Assembly: GCA_947179485.1 (NCBI GenBank)
Contig: OX359245.1
Location: 25,159,067-25,223,066 of the forward strand
DNA from: Allacma fusca
Taxonomy: Eukaryota; Arthropoda; Collembola; Symphypleona; Sminthuridae
Reading direction: 5' to 3'
Length of the DNA: 64,000 nt
The notes below the pieces were generated by a model. The model was not told the DNA's origin, ran no database searches, and was given only the letters and a program-made list of their open reading frames with translations. This document shows, piece by piece, positions 1 to 9,984 of this stretch. Position 1 is the first letter of the stretch; each line of letters opens with the position of its first letter. The translations under genes and the position numbers were made by a program.

Positions 1-2
1 AG

Positions 3-752
3 GACATTGTGGAGAAGGCTCGCGGGAAACTTCCACTCCGGATGGAGTCCTTGGCCATTACTCCATCCAGGAACCTTCGGGATTTGGCGAAGAACCTTAA
101 GGGACTCCTTAAGGATCCGGAACTCAATCCCGCCATCAGGACCGGACCTGCCCAGTCCTCCGTGGACCAGGCCCCTCAATTGGGGCCTGTATCCGTCCGT
201 GCAATGACGGTGGTCACCTGCGACTACTGTGGTCGTCTGAACCACATCATGTCCCAGTGCCGGACAATGTTGAGGGATGTTACCGCGGGTAACACCCAAC
301 GTCTGACCGCCGTGGTCAACGCCGGGAAACAGAGTCATCCTGAGGTCAGTCCTTCGCAACCAAATAATATGGTCACTAATAATCTCTCTCTCCAGCCTCA
401 AGCGCAACAACAGCAGTCGCCATTGCCAATGAACAGCCGACCACCGGTAACGACCAACAATGGAGGCTCCCGCAACCAACGTGGGAATTTCCGCCGCCAG
501 GATCAGTTCCCTCCGAATGGTCAACCCGGCTATTATCCACCTCCGGGTAACTACAACTGTGGCTATCCCTCCCATCAGGCAGTCAGTCCGCCTCTATTTT
601 TTTGGGACGGTCAAAATTACCGGCCTTTCCAGATGTCGGCTCTACCGCAGCCGCCACCCCAACAAGGCTCTTGGACGCCACCGGCCCCACAACAAAACGC
701 GGGTGCTGGCCCTACTCAGCCCCAACCTACCAACAATCAGGGAAACTGTTAG
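3..752 (+). CDS. Gag C-terminal part of retrotransposon 1, partial at 5' end
   Basis: The frame is open from the left edge to TAG at 750-752. It carries one CCHC zinc knuckle, C-D-Y-C-G-R-L-N-H-I-M-S-Q-C (CX2CX4HX4C), at about nt 219-260, the nucleocapsid signature that binds genomic RNA in retroelement particles. About 150 residues rich in Pro, Gln and Asn follow it. The capsid part must lie upstream of the window. The last codons before the stop contain the slippery heptamer that passes a fraction of ribosomes to pol. The knuckle and its position before a -1 pol frame make the assignment firm; the true start cannot be seen. Confidence 0.85.
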   Translation, partial: DIVEKARGKLPLRMESLAITPSRNLRDLAKNLKGLLKDPELNPAIRTGPAQSSVDQAPQLGPVSVRAMTVVTCDYCGRLNHIMSQCRTMLRDVTAGNTQRLTAVVNAGKQSHPEVSPSQPNNMVTNNLSLQPQAQQQQSPLPMNSRPPVTTNNGGSRNQRGNFRRQDQFPPNGQPGYYPPPGNYNCGYPSHQAVSPPLFFWDGQNYRPFQMSALPQPPPQQGSWTPPAPQQNAGAGPTQPQPTNNQGNC

Positions 753-778
753 GTCTGACGTGCGGGGACGTTCAGACC
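740..778 (+). promoter_or_regulatory. -1 programmed ribosomal frameshift signal, gag to pol
   Basis: The heptamer GGGAAAC lies at 740-746 in the gag phase G GGA AAC, the canonical X XXY YYZ arrangement, two codons before the gag stop. A 5-nt spacer is followed by a predicted hairpin: GGTCTGACGT (752-761) pairs with ACGTTCAGACC (768-778) over 10 bp with one bulged T and a GCGGGG loop. After slipping one base back, the frame runs straight into the pol frame. Slippery site, spacer and hairpin are read directly from the sequence; that it works is inference. Confidence 0.82.
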
Positions 779-3700
779 AAGCAGCCTCACAACATTTCCC
801 CTCTAATTCAGCAGAGAATTAGAGAACTCAGCCTGTCAAATCGGCCTGAGTCCTCTAATTCTCCTCAAATAATGTCATCTCCTACGGGATTAAATCCCAA
901 ACTCGGAACTATCAAGAGTGCCGAGTTCACTCCGACTCCCAATCTAATACCGGATATCTCACCTGTGGAGCGACCCGTTCACCCACCGGTCATATCAACT
1001 ACGATTAATAACTCTACGGACACTCCCGTACTTCTTCCCGAGTTACCTACATCTCTCCCGCAATTAATTACAATTTCAGACGAGGCCCCCCGACCATCGT
1101 CTCCTTCTTTTGGGAGTGGATATTTATCCAACCCGTATATACTACCGAAACAATTTTTGTGCAAACGCACCCGAATGGCACTCCGGGCTATCCCGACATG
1201 CCTAGACTCGAAACATAAATTCCATACTTATTCTTTTTTCCCTAACACTATGAGTCCTCATCCTCATGACTCCGACCGCGAGATTCACGCGGAGTTCACT
1301 CGTCTCTCGCATCTCGCCTATTCTAGGAACGACAGAATTTACCAGTTACGTTTAGCTGGTTACCGTGTTCGTCTACCTGCGACGGTGGACACTGGTTCAA
1401 TGATTTCCACTATGGCTTCGGCGGCTGCCGCTTATTTGGAAAAACATTTCCCTAACTCCATTGTCATAGTCCCACATGAGCCCAAGTACTTCTCCACCAT
1501 TTGTAAATCTATGAAAGGATCCTTTAACCGATCTGCAATTTTGTTTTTTAGGATCGACGATACGCCGATGTCAAAACACAATTACAGATTTGCGATTATC
1601 GAGGAGATGGACACACTCATCCTCCTCGGGTCTAACTTTCATGCCAAATTCGGCTTGGACATGAATGTCCGGCGGGGATACACCCGTTTTGAGGGCCTTG
1701 ATCCCCTGGCTGACACCACAGCTCATTCTCCAGTCTCCGTCACCACCACTGATCATAGCCAGGTAGACTTGGATCCTCCTGTAACTGACTCCCTTGAGTC
1801 TATCCGGCGTCTTTCGGACACCTCCAAACAACATTATCAAAGAAGACACAAATTGGCTGACTCTATGGCTCGACGCATTGCCCGCGGAGATCCTGACGTT
1901 GGCGCATTTCCTAGCCGGGAATCAGCTACCTCTATACCTACCACTTACGATTCACGTATATGCAGTAGTTATGCCTCATTGTGTGAGGGCTCTTTAATTG
2001 CAGACTCCAATCTCCCAGGTTACTCAACGGCTCACTCCGCTCATTCTTACTCTTCGATGTACTCTCGGGGACCTACGGAAATTAAACCGATGACCTGGCG
2101 ACGCCTCACAATTTACTCAGAGCACCCTGGTTACTCCGGGGACGTCATCCTCACATCCGACATAAACCCGGATAAGGGATTTTTATTTAAACATTCCATT
2201 TTACGTTTGCGAAATGGTAAAGCCCAAATTGCGGTCGTAAACCGTAATCCTTACCCAATTTATGTCCCATCAGTTAGATATATAGGGAAAATCGAACCTT
2301 TTACGGGTACCGAAATGAGACAAAACTCTAACCCTACTCGCTTCCCAGATCCGGATATTACTCCCTTTAAACTTCCTTTTAAGGAAGAGGAGGTCCATTT
2401 AGGATCTAATCTTACCTGTCATCAGAGGTTTGCCCTCCTTGGAATTATCAATTCCTATCTCCCAAATTTCGCCCGCTCTGACGACGAGTTGGGAGTGGTT
2501 CACTACCCTCCGGTAGTGATTAACACCGGGGATAGTAAACCATTCCATAAGTACTCGTACCGTCTGGCTCATACCGAACGACTGATCTTAGAGGAACACG
2601 TCGCTCGCAACCTAAAATTAGGAGTAATAAAGCCTTGTGTATCCCCCTATAACTCACCTGTAATTGTCGTTTCCAAAAAACCGGACGACTCCGGAGTTGC
2701 GCAACATCGGGTTTGCGTGGACATGCGTGAGCTCAACTCCAAAGTTGAGCAAAATACATATCCCATTCCACGCATCGATGATTGTCTGGACCACCTAGCA
2801 GGTTCCCAATATTTCATCACTTTAGATGCCCTCTCCGGTTTCCTCCAAATGGAACTGTCGGAGGAAAGTAAAATAAAAACTGCTTTTTCAACTCCGAAGG
2901 GGAAATTTTGTTACAACCGACTTCCCTTTGGTTACAAAAATTCCCCAGCGGAGTTCCAAGCAATGATGGATGTAATTTTGGGTGACCTCAAAAATCGCAT
3001 ATGTCTTATTTATATAGACGATGTCCTGATTTTTGCGAAAACTTTCGAGGAACTCCTCACACGTTTCCGCCTGGTGATGCAACGCGCTTCCTCATTTCAT
3101 TTGACGTTTAAATTACGGAAATGTTTTTTTGGGTATCAGGAATTGCACTTTTTAGGACATGTCATCAGTTGGGAAGGCACTCGACCGGATCCTGCGAAAC
3201 TCCAGGCGGTCTCCACATTTCCCAGTCCCAAGAGTCTGAAGGACGTTCAATCCTTCCTGGGATTCTGTAATTATTACAGAAATTTTGTCCAGGATTTTGC
3301 CGGCAAGGCTAAGGCCCTCCACGCACTCACCCGGAAGGAAGTCCCATTCCACTGGGGCCCCGAGGAGGAGGAAGCCTTCCAGTCCTTAAAAACTGCTATG
3401 ACGTCCACCCCCGTCCTGGATTTTTTCGACCCCGAGGCCGAAATCCGTTTGGTAACTGATGCAAGCTATTACCGCATTGGTGGGGCTTGCGAACAATCCA
3501 GAGATGGTAAAATCTGGAAGCCCATTGCTTACACATCTCGACTGTTGAAAGGGGCTGAATTAAATTATTCAAACCCCGAAAAAGAATGTCTTGCTATTGT
3601 GAATGCCTTTCAGGTATTCCGCCCTTATGTATACGGACGACGGGTCCAGGTGCGGACCGACAATGCGGCTTTAACGTCCCTCTGCACAATGAAGGACCCT

Positions 3701-6700
3701 CACTCCCGTATTGCTCGGTGGCAACTCTTTTTGGCGCAGCAAGAAAAGAACATTATTCACGTGCCTGGGAAACAGATTCCTCACGCAGATTGTCTCTCAC
3801 GCTATCCGATTCGGTCGCTTACACTCCCAGTCCCATATTTAACCCGTCACCAAATCACGGAGGACGAACCTGTAATTCAGGCGGTCCTCGGTGGAAATGT
3901 GGAGGCTTTTGTAGAGCACCAACAAAAAGACGCTGCCCTGAGAGCCATCATTGACGATCTTAAAATTAATGGTCAAAACGATGGATTAGCGGGTAATAAA
4001 TTTTCAAAACAATTTGCACTAATTTCTGGTCTTTTGTTCCGTATAGATAACTCTTCTTGCGAGCCTTACAAACTCGTCATCCCTCCAACGCTTCGGGGAC
4101 CCATCCTTAAGCTGGCGCATGATGACGGTCTGGATGGAGGACACGTCGGTCTGTACAAGACCTACCAGAAGCTCTACAGACGCTACTACTGGCGTCGCAT
4201 GAAGGAGGACATCTTGGAGTACATTAAAGGATGTACCACCTGCCAGGCTGGAAATCCCCGTACAACCAAACCTCATGGACACATGAAAATTGTCCCACCT
4301 CCTGACAATGTTTTTACTCGGGTGGCCATCGACTACGCCGGGCCCCTTATTACGTCCAGGTCAGGTAACAGATATATTTTCGTGGCCATCGACCACACCA
4401 GTAGGTTCGCCTGGGCGGCGGCCACTCCTACAGCAACGGCGGAAGACTCCGTGCGTTTGCTCAAAAAATTAATTTTTGAGCAGATTGGAGTAGTACCTCA
4501 GATTGTCTCCGACAATGGCCCTCACTTTACCGGTAAGGTGTTTACCGATTATTTAAAAAAGAAAGGCGTCCAGCACATCCGGATAATGCCTCACCATCCC
4601 GAATCAAACGGGAATGTTGAGCGTAATAATTTAGAAATTAAGAGGTATTTAAAAAAATACGTTGCTTACCACCGCGATGACTGGGATGAGCATTTGGGAA
4701 AAGCTTGTAAAAGCCATAATATGCATGTTCATGCCGTTACCCAATATACTCCTTTCAGTCTTGTCTACGCTGTCCAACCAAAGACTCAGTTAGACTTAAT
4801 GACCCCGGTGATTACCATTGAATCCCCCAACTCTCCGTCCCAGTTAGAGACTACTCGACGGGATCGAGTGTTCCGTGCCAACTTGAACACGACAAAGTCA
4901 CAGGAACAGAGGGCTAAAAAATTTAATGTTAATCGACCTCTTAATAATTTTTATTTAGGTCAATTAGTTTGGGTTCAGGATACCCGAGCCTCGGGACTTG
5001 ACCTCCGTTGGATTGGTCCCTACCAGATTGTCAAGGTACGCGGAGAAACGTCTTTCTCGGTGGCTTACCGTGGCAACAACCGCCGGGCCCACACCCAGAG
5101 AAACGTACACTCCCATCGGCTGAAACCATACCTTCCTCCGGTGGCTTGGCGAGGTCAATATGACGACATATTTGTACACAAAACTCTGACCGAGTTCCAT
5201 CCACCCCAATCATCCGAGCGTACTATTATACGGGAACCACCCCGGTATGAACCTGTCGTCAAAGACGTCATTTCCCAGTACGGCGACAGCCAGGACTCCG
5301 GATGTGACTCACCAATCCGGTCTCGTACATTTTATAATAGCTCCAGGAGCTCTTCAGGTTCAGGTACACCATCAGGGGAACCAACCCACCACTCTTCGGA
5401 GGGTGAGTATTTACCTCCCAACTCAACACATACGGCGACTTTTCGCTCGCCTATCGTAACTCGACAGCGTTCGAGACGGGAATCAGGAACGGCTGAGACC
5501 CCTCCTACTATTAATACCATTGCGATTCCTACAGGTAATCCTACCCCTGTATATAACATCACTCATTTTTATAATATGCTAGGAGGGTCGCCTAATTCTT
5601 TTCTGCAGGTGGGCGCATCGCCTCCCTCGGCTCCCACCACTACCTTACCGTCTCCAACCACCGTTGTTGACCGGACTGGGGAAACCAACATCCCTAGCCC
5701 CACCGATGCCCCACAGTTAATAGACGAGTCAATTCCAGTAGCGAATTTTTATTCTGGTGATAACCGGGACAACGGTCCGGAACTGCCTCCGTCTTTATCG
5801 CCCCACTCTCCGTTAGGATTTCCCGTAAAATCCGATCCTCAGGCTCGCGTTACCCCTCTTAACACTGAAACGACACCCTTTTGTTTCTCCAATGTTTCCG
5901 CTACCTGTGACCAAAATATTATGGCTCCGCCATTTCCCGGTGCCACGACGGCAAAGCCTCCGGTCAGGTCCGTGACTCCGGGGCGTATTAGTTTTAAGCC
6001 CGTCAATTATATCCCTCCGGTTTTTAACCGGAGTGCTGAAGAACTTTACTTCGCTGACCCCAATCAACCGGGTCCCACTCCCACAATCTCTTCCAATGAT
6101 TACCCATTTCCTGCGAGTATTGATTATAAAATCATACCCACAGGCCCGACTGATTGTGAAGTTGTTCTTCAACAACTCGAGCAGGTTGCACCCGTCCCTT
6201 CTGTCTGTCTTCAGCCTTTCGAATTTCCCTTCCCGGGAAATTCCCGGAGATCGCCTCCGTCCCACAGTCCGGACAAGTCGTCAAACATTCTGGAGACTCT
6301 CGAGAGCTCCGAAATGTTTACGGCTTCCCATGGTATTTTAGGGCCTCCAGAAGCTTCCGAGATTATACCATCTCGGGTATTTCACTCGTCCTCCCATAAC
6401 TTGTCTCGGTCGCAATCAGATCAACCTACTAATCATGCTCATGGTCTCTCTTCTTTGCAGGAATCTCCAATTTCCCCTGCTGAGGACAAAAGTCCCGTCC
6501 GAAGGTCGAGCCCTAAGGAAATAACTAATCATCCTTTAATTTTTACGCCTACAGGTCAACAGCAATTACCATTGACCCCGCCTCGGATGGATTACTCTCC
6601 GTATCGGTTGCCGCCGACTTTACGACCTGCTGTACCTCCTCCACCCTCCGAGGCTACGGAGGAAGCGACACCATCCCGCTTACACTCCGCTAGGGACTCC

Positions 6701-7774
6701 GTCACCCTGCGGAAGCAGAAAAAGAAATTGAGAAAACAACGCAGACGGGCCGCAGGCACCTCCTCCGACACTTCCGTTCTGGGGAACCATAAACGGCCCA
6801 CTGTAAACTCCGACGCAGCTTCGGTTGCGCCATCACACGCGGGTGGTGAGGTCACCGACTTAAGTATGGGTAACACCTCTCAGCGATCATTTGCGGAGGT
6901 TGTGAAGGGTAAAGGTGATCAGTCTCTTCCGAAAATTCCCAGTGTTGGGGAATTCCGGGATCCTACTTCCCGACCGGGTCATGCTATTTTAGATTTGTTT
7001 AGGTCTCCTAAGGGGACCGTTCTCACCCCATCTAAAATCCCTGTATCTAATATCTCCCTTCTCTCCCATACTCTGCCACACAAATCTTTGATTGGCGGGA
7101 ATGTCACCATAGGGGACATCCCGCTCGTCAACCCATTCTTGAGCCCACGGGACCCTATATGTCCTACAAGTCTGGCTCCCTTACCCATTAAAAAAACTAA
7201 TTCGGGGATATCTTTGTTTATTCCTGCAGGAATTCCCACGGACGGTCCAATAGGTACACACACTGTGCGGGACGCACACTTTCCCGACCCAGGGGAAGGA
7301 TCGGGTGTTCCCGAAAAATTACCATCGGTGCCACCGACCAGATTGGGTGTGTCACCCGTAGTACACTTTCCAGGGAGGCCTCTGCTCCCCATCAAAAAGA
7401 AGGTGCCAAAGGTGTTGGCGGAAAAACCGCCCCCCGAGGTACCACGACCTTTGCCGGTGCCACCGGTCACTCATAGGGTCTCCATAAAGGGCCCTCATGA
7501 GGAAATTCCTCGCCCTTCAAAATTGCCGGGACTCCGGAGCACAACCCCATCAAAGAGGGTGCCACAGGAGTCAGCAATCACGGGTCAGGCTACACATACG
7601 GAAACCGAGGATTTAGGGTGGACAACAGTACCTCCCCGAAAAGCCTCCACTGCCGTCGCGAAAAAATCCTTTTCGCATAGTCCGGGATCCTCCGACATTC
7701 GTCCTCCTGAAAGTAGGAGATATCCACATCGGAACCGGAAGCCTCCGGAAAGGCTTCAGCCAGGCTGTAAATAA
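740..7774 (+). CDS. Pol polyprotein of retrotransposon 1 (PR-RT-RH-IN plus long tail)
   Basis: This is the -1 frame relative to gag, open from 551 but most likely entered at the slippery site. In order: an aspartic protease with D-T-G-S at 1388-1399; reverse transcriptase with Y-I-D-D at 3011-3022; RNase H with V-T-D-A-S, the N-P-E-K-E-C motif and R-T-D-N-A; an integrase zinc-binding HHCC module (about 4118-4247); and an integrase core with catalytic Asp (4331), Asp (4511) and Glu (4619), the last two separated by 35 residues as in D,D-35-E. A GPY/F-like W-I-G-P-Y segment lies near 5010. Usual gypsy Pol proteins end soon after this. Here about 870 further residues rich in Ser and Pro continue to 7774, with a basic patch near 6715-6760 and an Arg-rich end. 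No break is seen. Whether the tail is cleaved off is unknown. Confidence 0.9.
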   Translation, partial: GKLLGLTCGDVQTKQPHNISPLIQQRIRELSLSNRPESSNSPQIMSSPTGLNPKLGTIKSAEFTPTPNLIPDISPVERPVHPPVISTTINNSTDTPVLLPELPTSLPQLITISDEAPRPSSPSFGSGYLSNPYILPKQFLCKRTRMALRAIPTCLDSKHKFHTYSFFPNTMSPHPHDSDREIHAEFTRLSHLAYSRNDRIYQLRLAGYRVRLPATVDTGSMISTMASAAAAYLEKHFPNSIVIVPHEPKYFSTICKSMKGSFNRSAILFFRIDDTPMSKHNYRFAIIEEMDTLILLGSNFHAKFGLDMNVRRGYTRFEGLDPLADTTAHSPVSVTTTDHSQVDLDPPVTDSLESIRRLSDTSKQHYQRRHKLADSMARRIARGDPDVGAFPSRESATSIPTTYDSRICSSYASLCEGSLIADSNLPGYSTAHSAHSYSSMYSRGPTEIKPMTWRRLTIYSEHPGYSGDVILTSDINPDKGFLFKHSILRLRNGKAQIAVVNRNPYPIYVPSVRYIGKIEPFTGTEMRQNSNPTRFPDPDITPFKLPFKEEEVHLGSNLTCHQRFALLGIINSYLPNFARSDDELGVVHYPPVVINTGDSKPFHKYSYRLAHTERLILEEHVARNLKLGVIKPCVSPYNSPVIVVSKKPDDSGVAQHRVCVDMRELNSKVEQNTYPIPRIDDCLDHLAGSQYFITLDALSGFLQMELSEESKIKTAFSTPKGKFCYNRLPFGYKNSPAEFQAMMDVILGDLKNRICLIYIDDVLIFAKTFEELLTRFRLVMQRASSFHLTFKLRKCFFGYQELHFLGHVISWEGTRPDPAKLQAVSTFPSPKSLKDVQSFLGFCNYYRNFVQDFAGKAKALHALTRKEVPFHWGPEEEEAFQSLKTAMTSTPVLDFFDPEAEIRLVTDASYYRIGGACEQSRDGKIWKPIAYTSRLLKGAELNYSNPEKECLAIVNAFQVFRPYVYGRRVQVRTDNAALTSLCTMKDPHSRIARWQLFLAQQEKNIIHVPGKQIPHADCLSRYPIRSLTLPVPYLTRHQITEDEPVIQAVLGGNVEAFVEHQQKDAALRAIIDDLKINGQNDGLAGNKFSKQFALISGLLFRIDNSSCEPYKLVIPPTLRGPILKLAHDDGLDGGHVGLYKTYQKLYRRYYWRRMKEDILEYIKGCTTCQAGNPRTTKPHGHMKIVPPPDNVFTRVAIDYAGPLITSRSGNRYIFVAIDHTSRFAWAAATPTATAEDSVRLLKKLIFEQIGVVPQIVSDNGPHFTGKVFTDYLKKKGVQHIRIMPHHPESNGNVERNNLEIKRYLKKYVAYHRDDWDEHLGKACKSHNMHVHAVTQYTPFSLVYAVQPKTQLDLMTPVITIESPNSPSQLETTRRDRVFRANLNTTKSQEQRAKKFNVNRPLNNFYLGQLVWVQDTRASGLDLRWIGPYQIVKVRGETSFSVAYRGNNRRAHTQRNVHSHRLKPYLPPVAWRGQYDDIFVHKTLTEFHPPQSSERTIIREPPRYEPVVKDVISQYGDSQDSGCDSPIRSRTFYNSSRSSSGSGTPSGEPTHHSSEGEYLPPNSTHTATFRSPIVTRQRSRRESGTAETPPTINTIAIPTGNPTPVYNITHFYNMLGGSPNSFLQVGASPPSAPTTTLPSPTTVVDRTGETNIPSPTDAPQLIDESIPVANFYSGDNRDNGPELPPSLSPHSPLGFPVKSDPQARVTPLNTETTPFCFSNVSATCDQNIMAPPFPGATTAKPPVRSVTPGRISFKPVNYIPPVFNRSAEELYFADPNQPGPTPTISSNDYPFPASIDYKIIPTGPTDCEVVLQQLEQVAPVPSVCLQPFEFPFPGNSRRSPPSHSPDKSSNILETLESSEMFTASHGILGPPEASEIIPSRVFHSSSHNLSRSQSDQPTNHAHGLSSLQESPISPAEDKSPVRRSSPKEITNHPLIFTPTGQQQLPLTPPRMDYSPYRLPPTLRPAVPPPPSEATEEATPSRLHSARDSVTLRKQKKKLRKQRRRAAGTSSDTSVLGNHKRPTVNSDAASVAPSHAGGEVTDLSMGNTSQRSFAEVVKGKGDQSLPKIPSVGEFRDPTSRPGHAILDLFRSPKGTVLTPSKIPVSNISLLSHTLPHKSLIGGNVTIGDIPLVNPFLSPRDPICPTSLAPLPIKKTNSGISLFIPAGIPTDGPIGTHTVRDAHFPDPGEGSGVPEKLPSVPPTRLGVSPVVHFPGRPLLPIKKKVPKVLAEKPPPEVPRPLPVPPVTHRVSIKGPHEEIPRPSKLPGLRSTTPSKRVPQESAITGQATHTETEDLGWTTVPPRKASTAVAKKSFSHSPGSSDIRPPESRRYPHRNRKPPERLQPGCK

Positions 7775-8940
7775 TCTACAAAACTTGATTCCGTGTATCG
7801 GGAATCATCCACCAAGTCTGGGTCAGCCACTCAATGCACGATGGCCGCTTAAATTTTAGTAAAAACATTACTATAATACATTATTACTTTACGAGCGCTA
7901 GGCTCAACACCAATAGGGCTCCTCCATAGCCCACACACACACCACACAATGAACTTTACGTATATTTAAATACATTCATTTTTTTAAGTACACACACTTC
8001 CACATTTACACTCCTACGAATGGCGGGTATCTATCCCCCGCCTCCCGTATAGGCGAAACACTCATGACCCCCGCCATGTACTACGGGCGCGCGGCGTCAT
8101 CCTTCCTTTCATTTCGGGAATTTTCTCTTTGGTGGGCCTTCTCCTTTCTTCACCAAAATCTTCGTCATTGAGTCCTGTACGGAGTGACGGTGGGCCCGTT
8201 TTTACACTAAGGGGAGCGGAAGAGGAACGACCACATTCCTCACAACAAAATTCAATTTTTGTCCTGTACAACTTGTATCTGGCTATCGCCATCCTTCATT
8301 TACCTGTCCATGCAGGTGCCCACAACACCCAATGGGCCTTATCAAAAATACACCATTCAATTTACATAAACTTACCTCTTCGACCTTGTCGGATACCTCC
8401 GGTCATTTTTACCTTTTGTCCGCGAGTGACCGCTGTCTCAGCAACTCACAAAATTTCCTTATCCAGAGAACGATATCCCTATCTCGGTAATCTCCTACCA
8501 GGAAATATCCTCAACAAATTATTCCTTATACAAGCCGGTCCTCCTGGACCCCTCCATTAATTTTTCACTTCATTTCTAACTCACCAACCCTAACGTGCGG
8601 TCGTCTCCAATTCTTCTCTCTACTACGACACACTACTGTCGCTCCGTTCCCTTCGGACTTTTCTCCTGGACTCATTACTGCGACTTTAACATACCCCATT
8701 TTGGGGCCACGTGACAATTAAACATTTATTCACATTTATCGGAGGCATGGACATTGATGATGATTTTTTTTCTGTTGTTTATTTGTATTGTATGCCGCCT
8801 CCCCGGCTGTTTATGTTCTACAATTATTGTTCATTTTTTTGGGCTTGCGCCCCATAATGTGTTAATTTTTGTTCTGCCTTCCTCCCATTTTCTCCTCCGC
8901 GCTTTCACTGGGACAGTGAAAGTGGTGGTGGGGGGGAATA
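7775..8940 (+). other. 3' non-coding tail of retrotransposon 1 with hairpin and polypurine tract
   Basis: No recognisable gene lies between the pol stop and the LTR. A 143-codon open frame at 8129-8560 has one hydrophobic stretch near its middle but no envelope motif I recognise. Just before the polypurine tract is a perfect hairpin: CTTTCACTG (8902-8910), loop GGA, CAGTGAAAG (8914-8922). The tract itself (about 8921-8940, GT-rich then seven G) is the expected plus-strand primer. Confidence 0.6.
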
Positions 8941-9166
8941 TGTGAGGGTTGGCTCCCCTCACTATTTGTAATATGTGTATGAGCCCCGGCTCACAGCTCC
9001 TCCGCGAGTCGACGTTAATAAAAGTAAGTAGGTCGTTATCAAGAGAAGAAGCAGGACAGTCGCATGGAGCACGCTCCTCTTTATTTTCCCATCCATTCTC
9101 TCGACTTCGGATATTTCTCCGAATTTAGGTTTAATTAGTTGGTTACCGAAAACCGGTGACTCTTCA
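8941..9166 (+). repeat. Putative 3' LTR of retrotransposon 1
   Basis: It follows a polypurine tract directly and starts TGTGAGGG. The first 22 nt form a hairpin, GTGAGGG (8942-8948) with CCCTCAC (8956-8962). AATAAA at 9017-9022 is a candidate polyadenylation signal. The right end is placed at TCTTCA (9161-9166), just before a host reading frame; without the 5' LTR this edge may be off by tens of bases. Confidence 0.6.
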
Positions 9167-9682
9167 CTAATGTACGGAAATGTCATCAAAATCGGTGAAA
9201 ATGGAAATGTTGAGGTAAATGGTCAAAACGCAGAAGTTGCCCTACAGGAAACCAGATTTGTAGATACACAACGAACAATCAGGTTGTTTATAATGAGCTA
9301 TTGCGTGAAATACACATTTATATATTACATAGAATTATGATTAACGGTACTTCAATTACTCAGAAGCTCTTGTAATTATTTATTTGCCTTGTATCATTTT
9401 GATTGCAGTTTAACTCGCAATTATGAGACCAGTTTCAAAGTTTCAGCTGATCCTTTGGGACTGACAGTTTTCTATACAAAATATCACGTCACAATATATG
9501 CCAGCTCCTGGCCGCGTGGGACGTCTTGTGGCTTATGTGGTAATTTTAACTTGAACCCAAATGATGATAATCTCGGCCCAGATCCGTCGTGTGGTCCCCA
9601 AAACGCCACTAATCTCTTCACATCGTATGTACGTCGTGAGGGAGACTGCTCACGTGTTGGAAGTCCTTGCCCTTCGACTTGA
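9167..9682 (+). CDS. VWFD-domain protein, last two exons (5' part missing or cut off)
   Basis: Two coding blocks are seen: about 9167-9282 and 9409-9682, joined by a 126-bp intron in phase 2 (AG|gttgtt ... tgcag|T). The second block contains C-G-L-C-G-N-F-N, the hallmark of von Willebrand factor type D domains, and ends 40 residues later with several cysteines. VWFD modules occur at the C-terminal end of vitellogenins and other large secreted lipid-transfer proteins and in hemolectin or mucin-like proteins. The short tail fits the vitellogenin-type layout, but a family cannot be named from this much. No splice acceptor is obvious between the LTR and the first block, so the retrotransposon may have inserted in this exon and left a 3' remnant. 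Confidence 0.6.
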
Positions 9683-9984
9683 TGTCATAAATGGTAGAGG
9701 ATGAAAGATATTTACCTATGTATATTTGAACATTTTTAATGCCTATATTATCTTGTTGGTGTTGTAAAGTTACCGAAGTGAAGTTATCGAGCGAGAATAG
9801 GTTAGTTTAAAAACTTGATTTTGTTTTGTTTTGAGTTTATTGTTAACAAAACCTTGGTCAGGATATACGAGTATAGGTAATGCGTAATCATATGTATAGG
9901 TATATTGGTATTCGACAATATTAAAAAATATTAAACGCTGAAATTAAATACGGTAAATTGAAATACAGTTTGTTATTTATGTTT

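Larger units (their letters stand above)
1..9166 (+). mobile_element. Ty3/gypsy-type LTR retrotransposon, 5' end outside window
   Basis: The order seen is the end of gag (CCHC knuckle), a -1 frameshift site, protease, reverse transcriptase, RNase H, integrase with GPY/F module, a long tail, about 1.2 kb of 3' non-coding DNA, a G-rich polypurine tract (about 8921-8940) and a 3' LTR beginning TGTGAGG at 8941. Integrase downstream of RNase H is the Ty3/gypsy (Metaviridae) order. The 5' LTR, primer-binding site and most of gag lie left of the window. No internal stop or frameshift breaks pol over 2,340 codons, which suggests a young and possibly active copy. The right boundary near 9166 (ending TCTTCA) is a guess, because the 5' LTR is not available for comparison. 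Confidence 0.88.

Noticed and set aside
596-603. Run of seven T in gag as frameshift site
   Set aside because: The phase requires a poor P-site or A-site re-pairing, whereas GGGAAAC at 740-746 is canonical and followed by a hairpin.
5813-6265. 150-codon minus-strand frame under pol
   Set aside because: Shadow of the Pro/Ser-rich pol tail; no domain.
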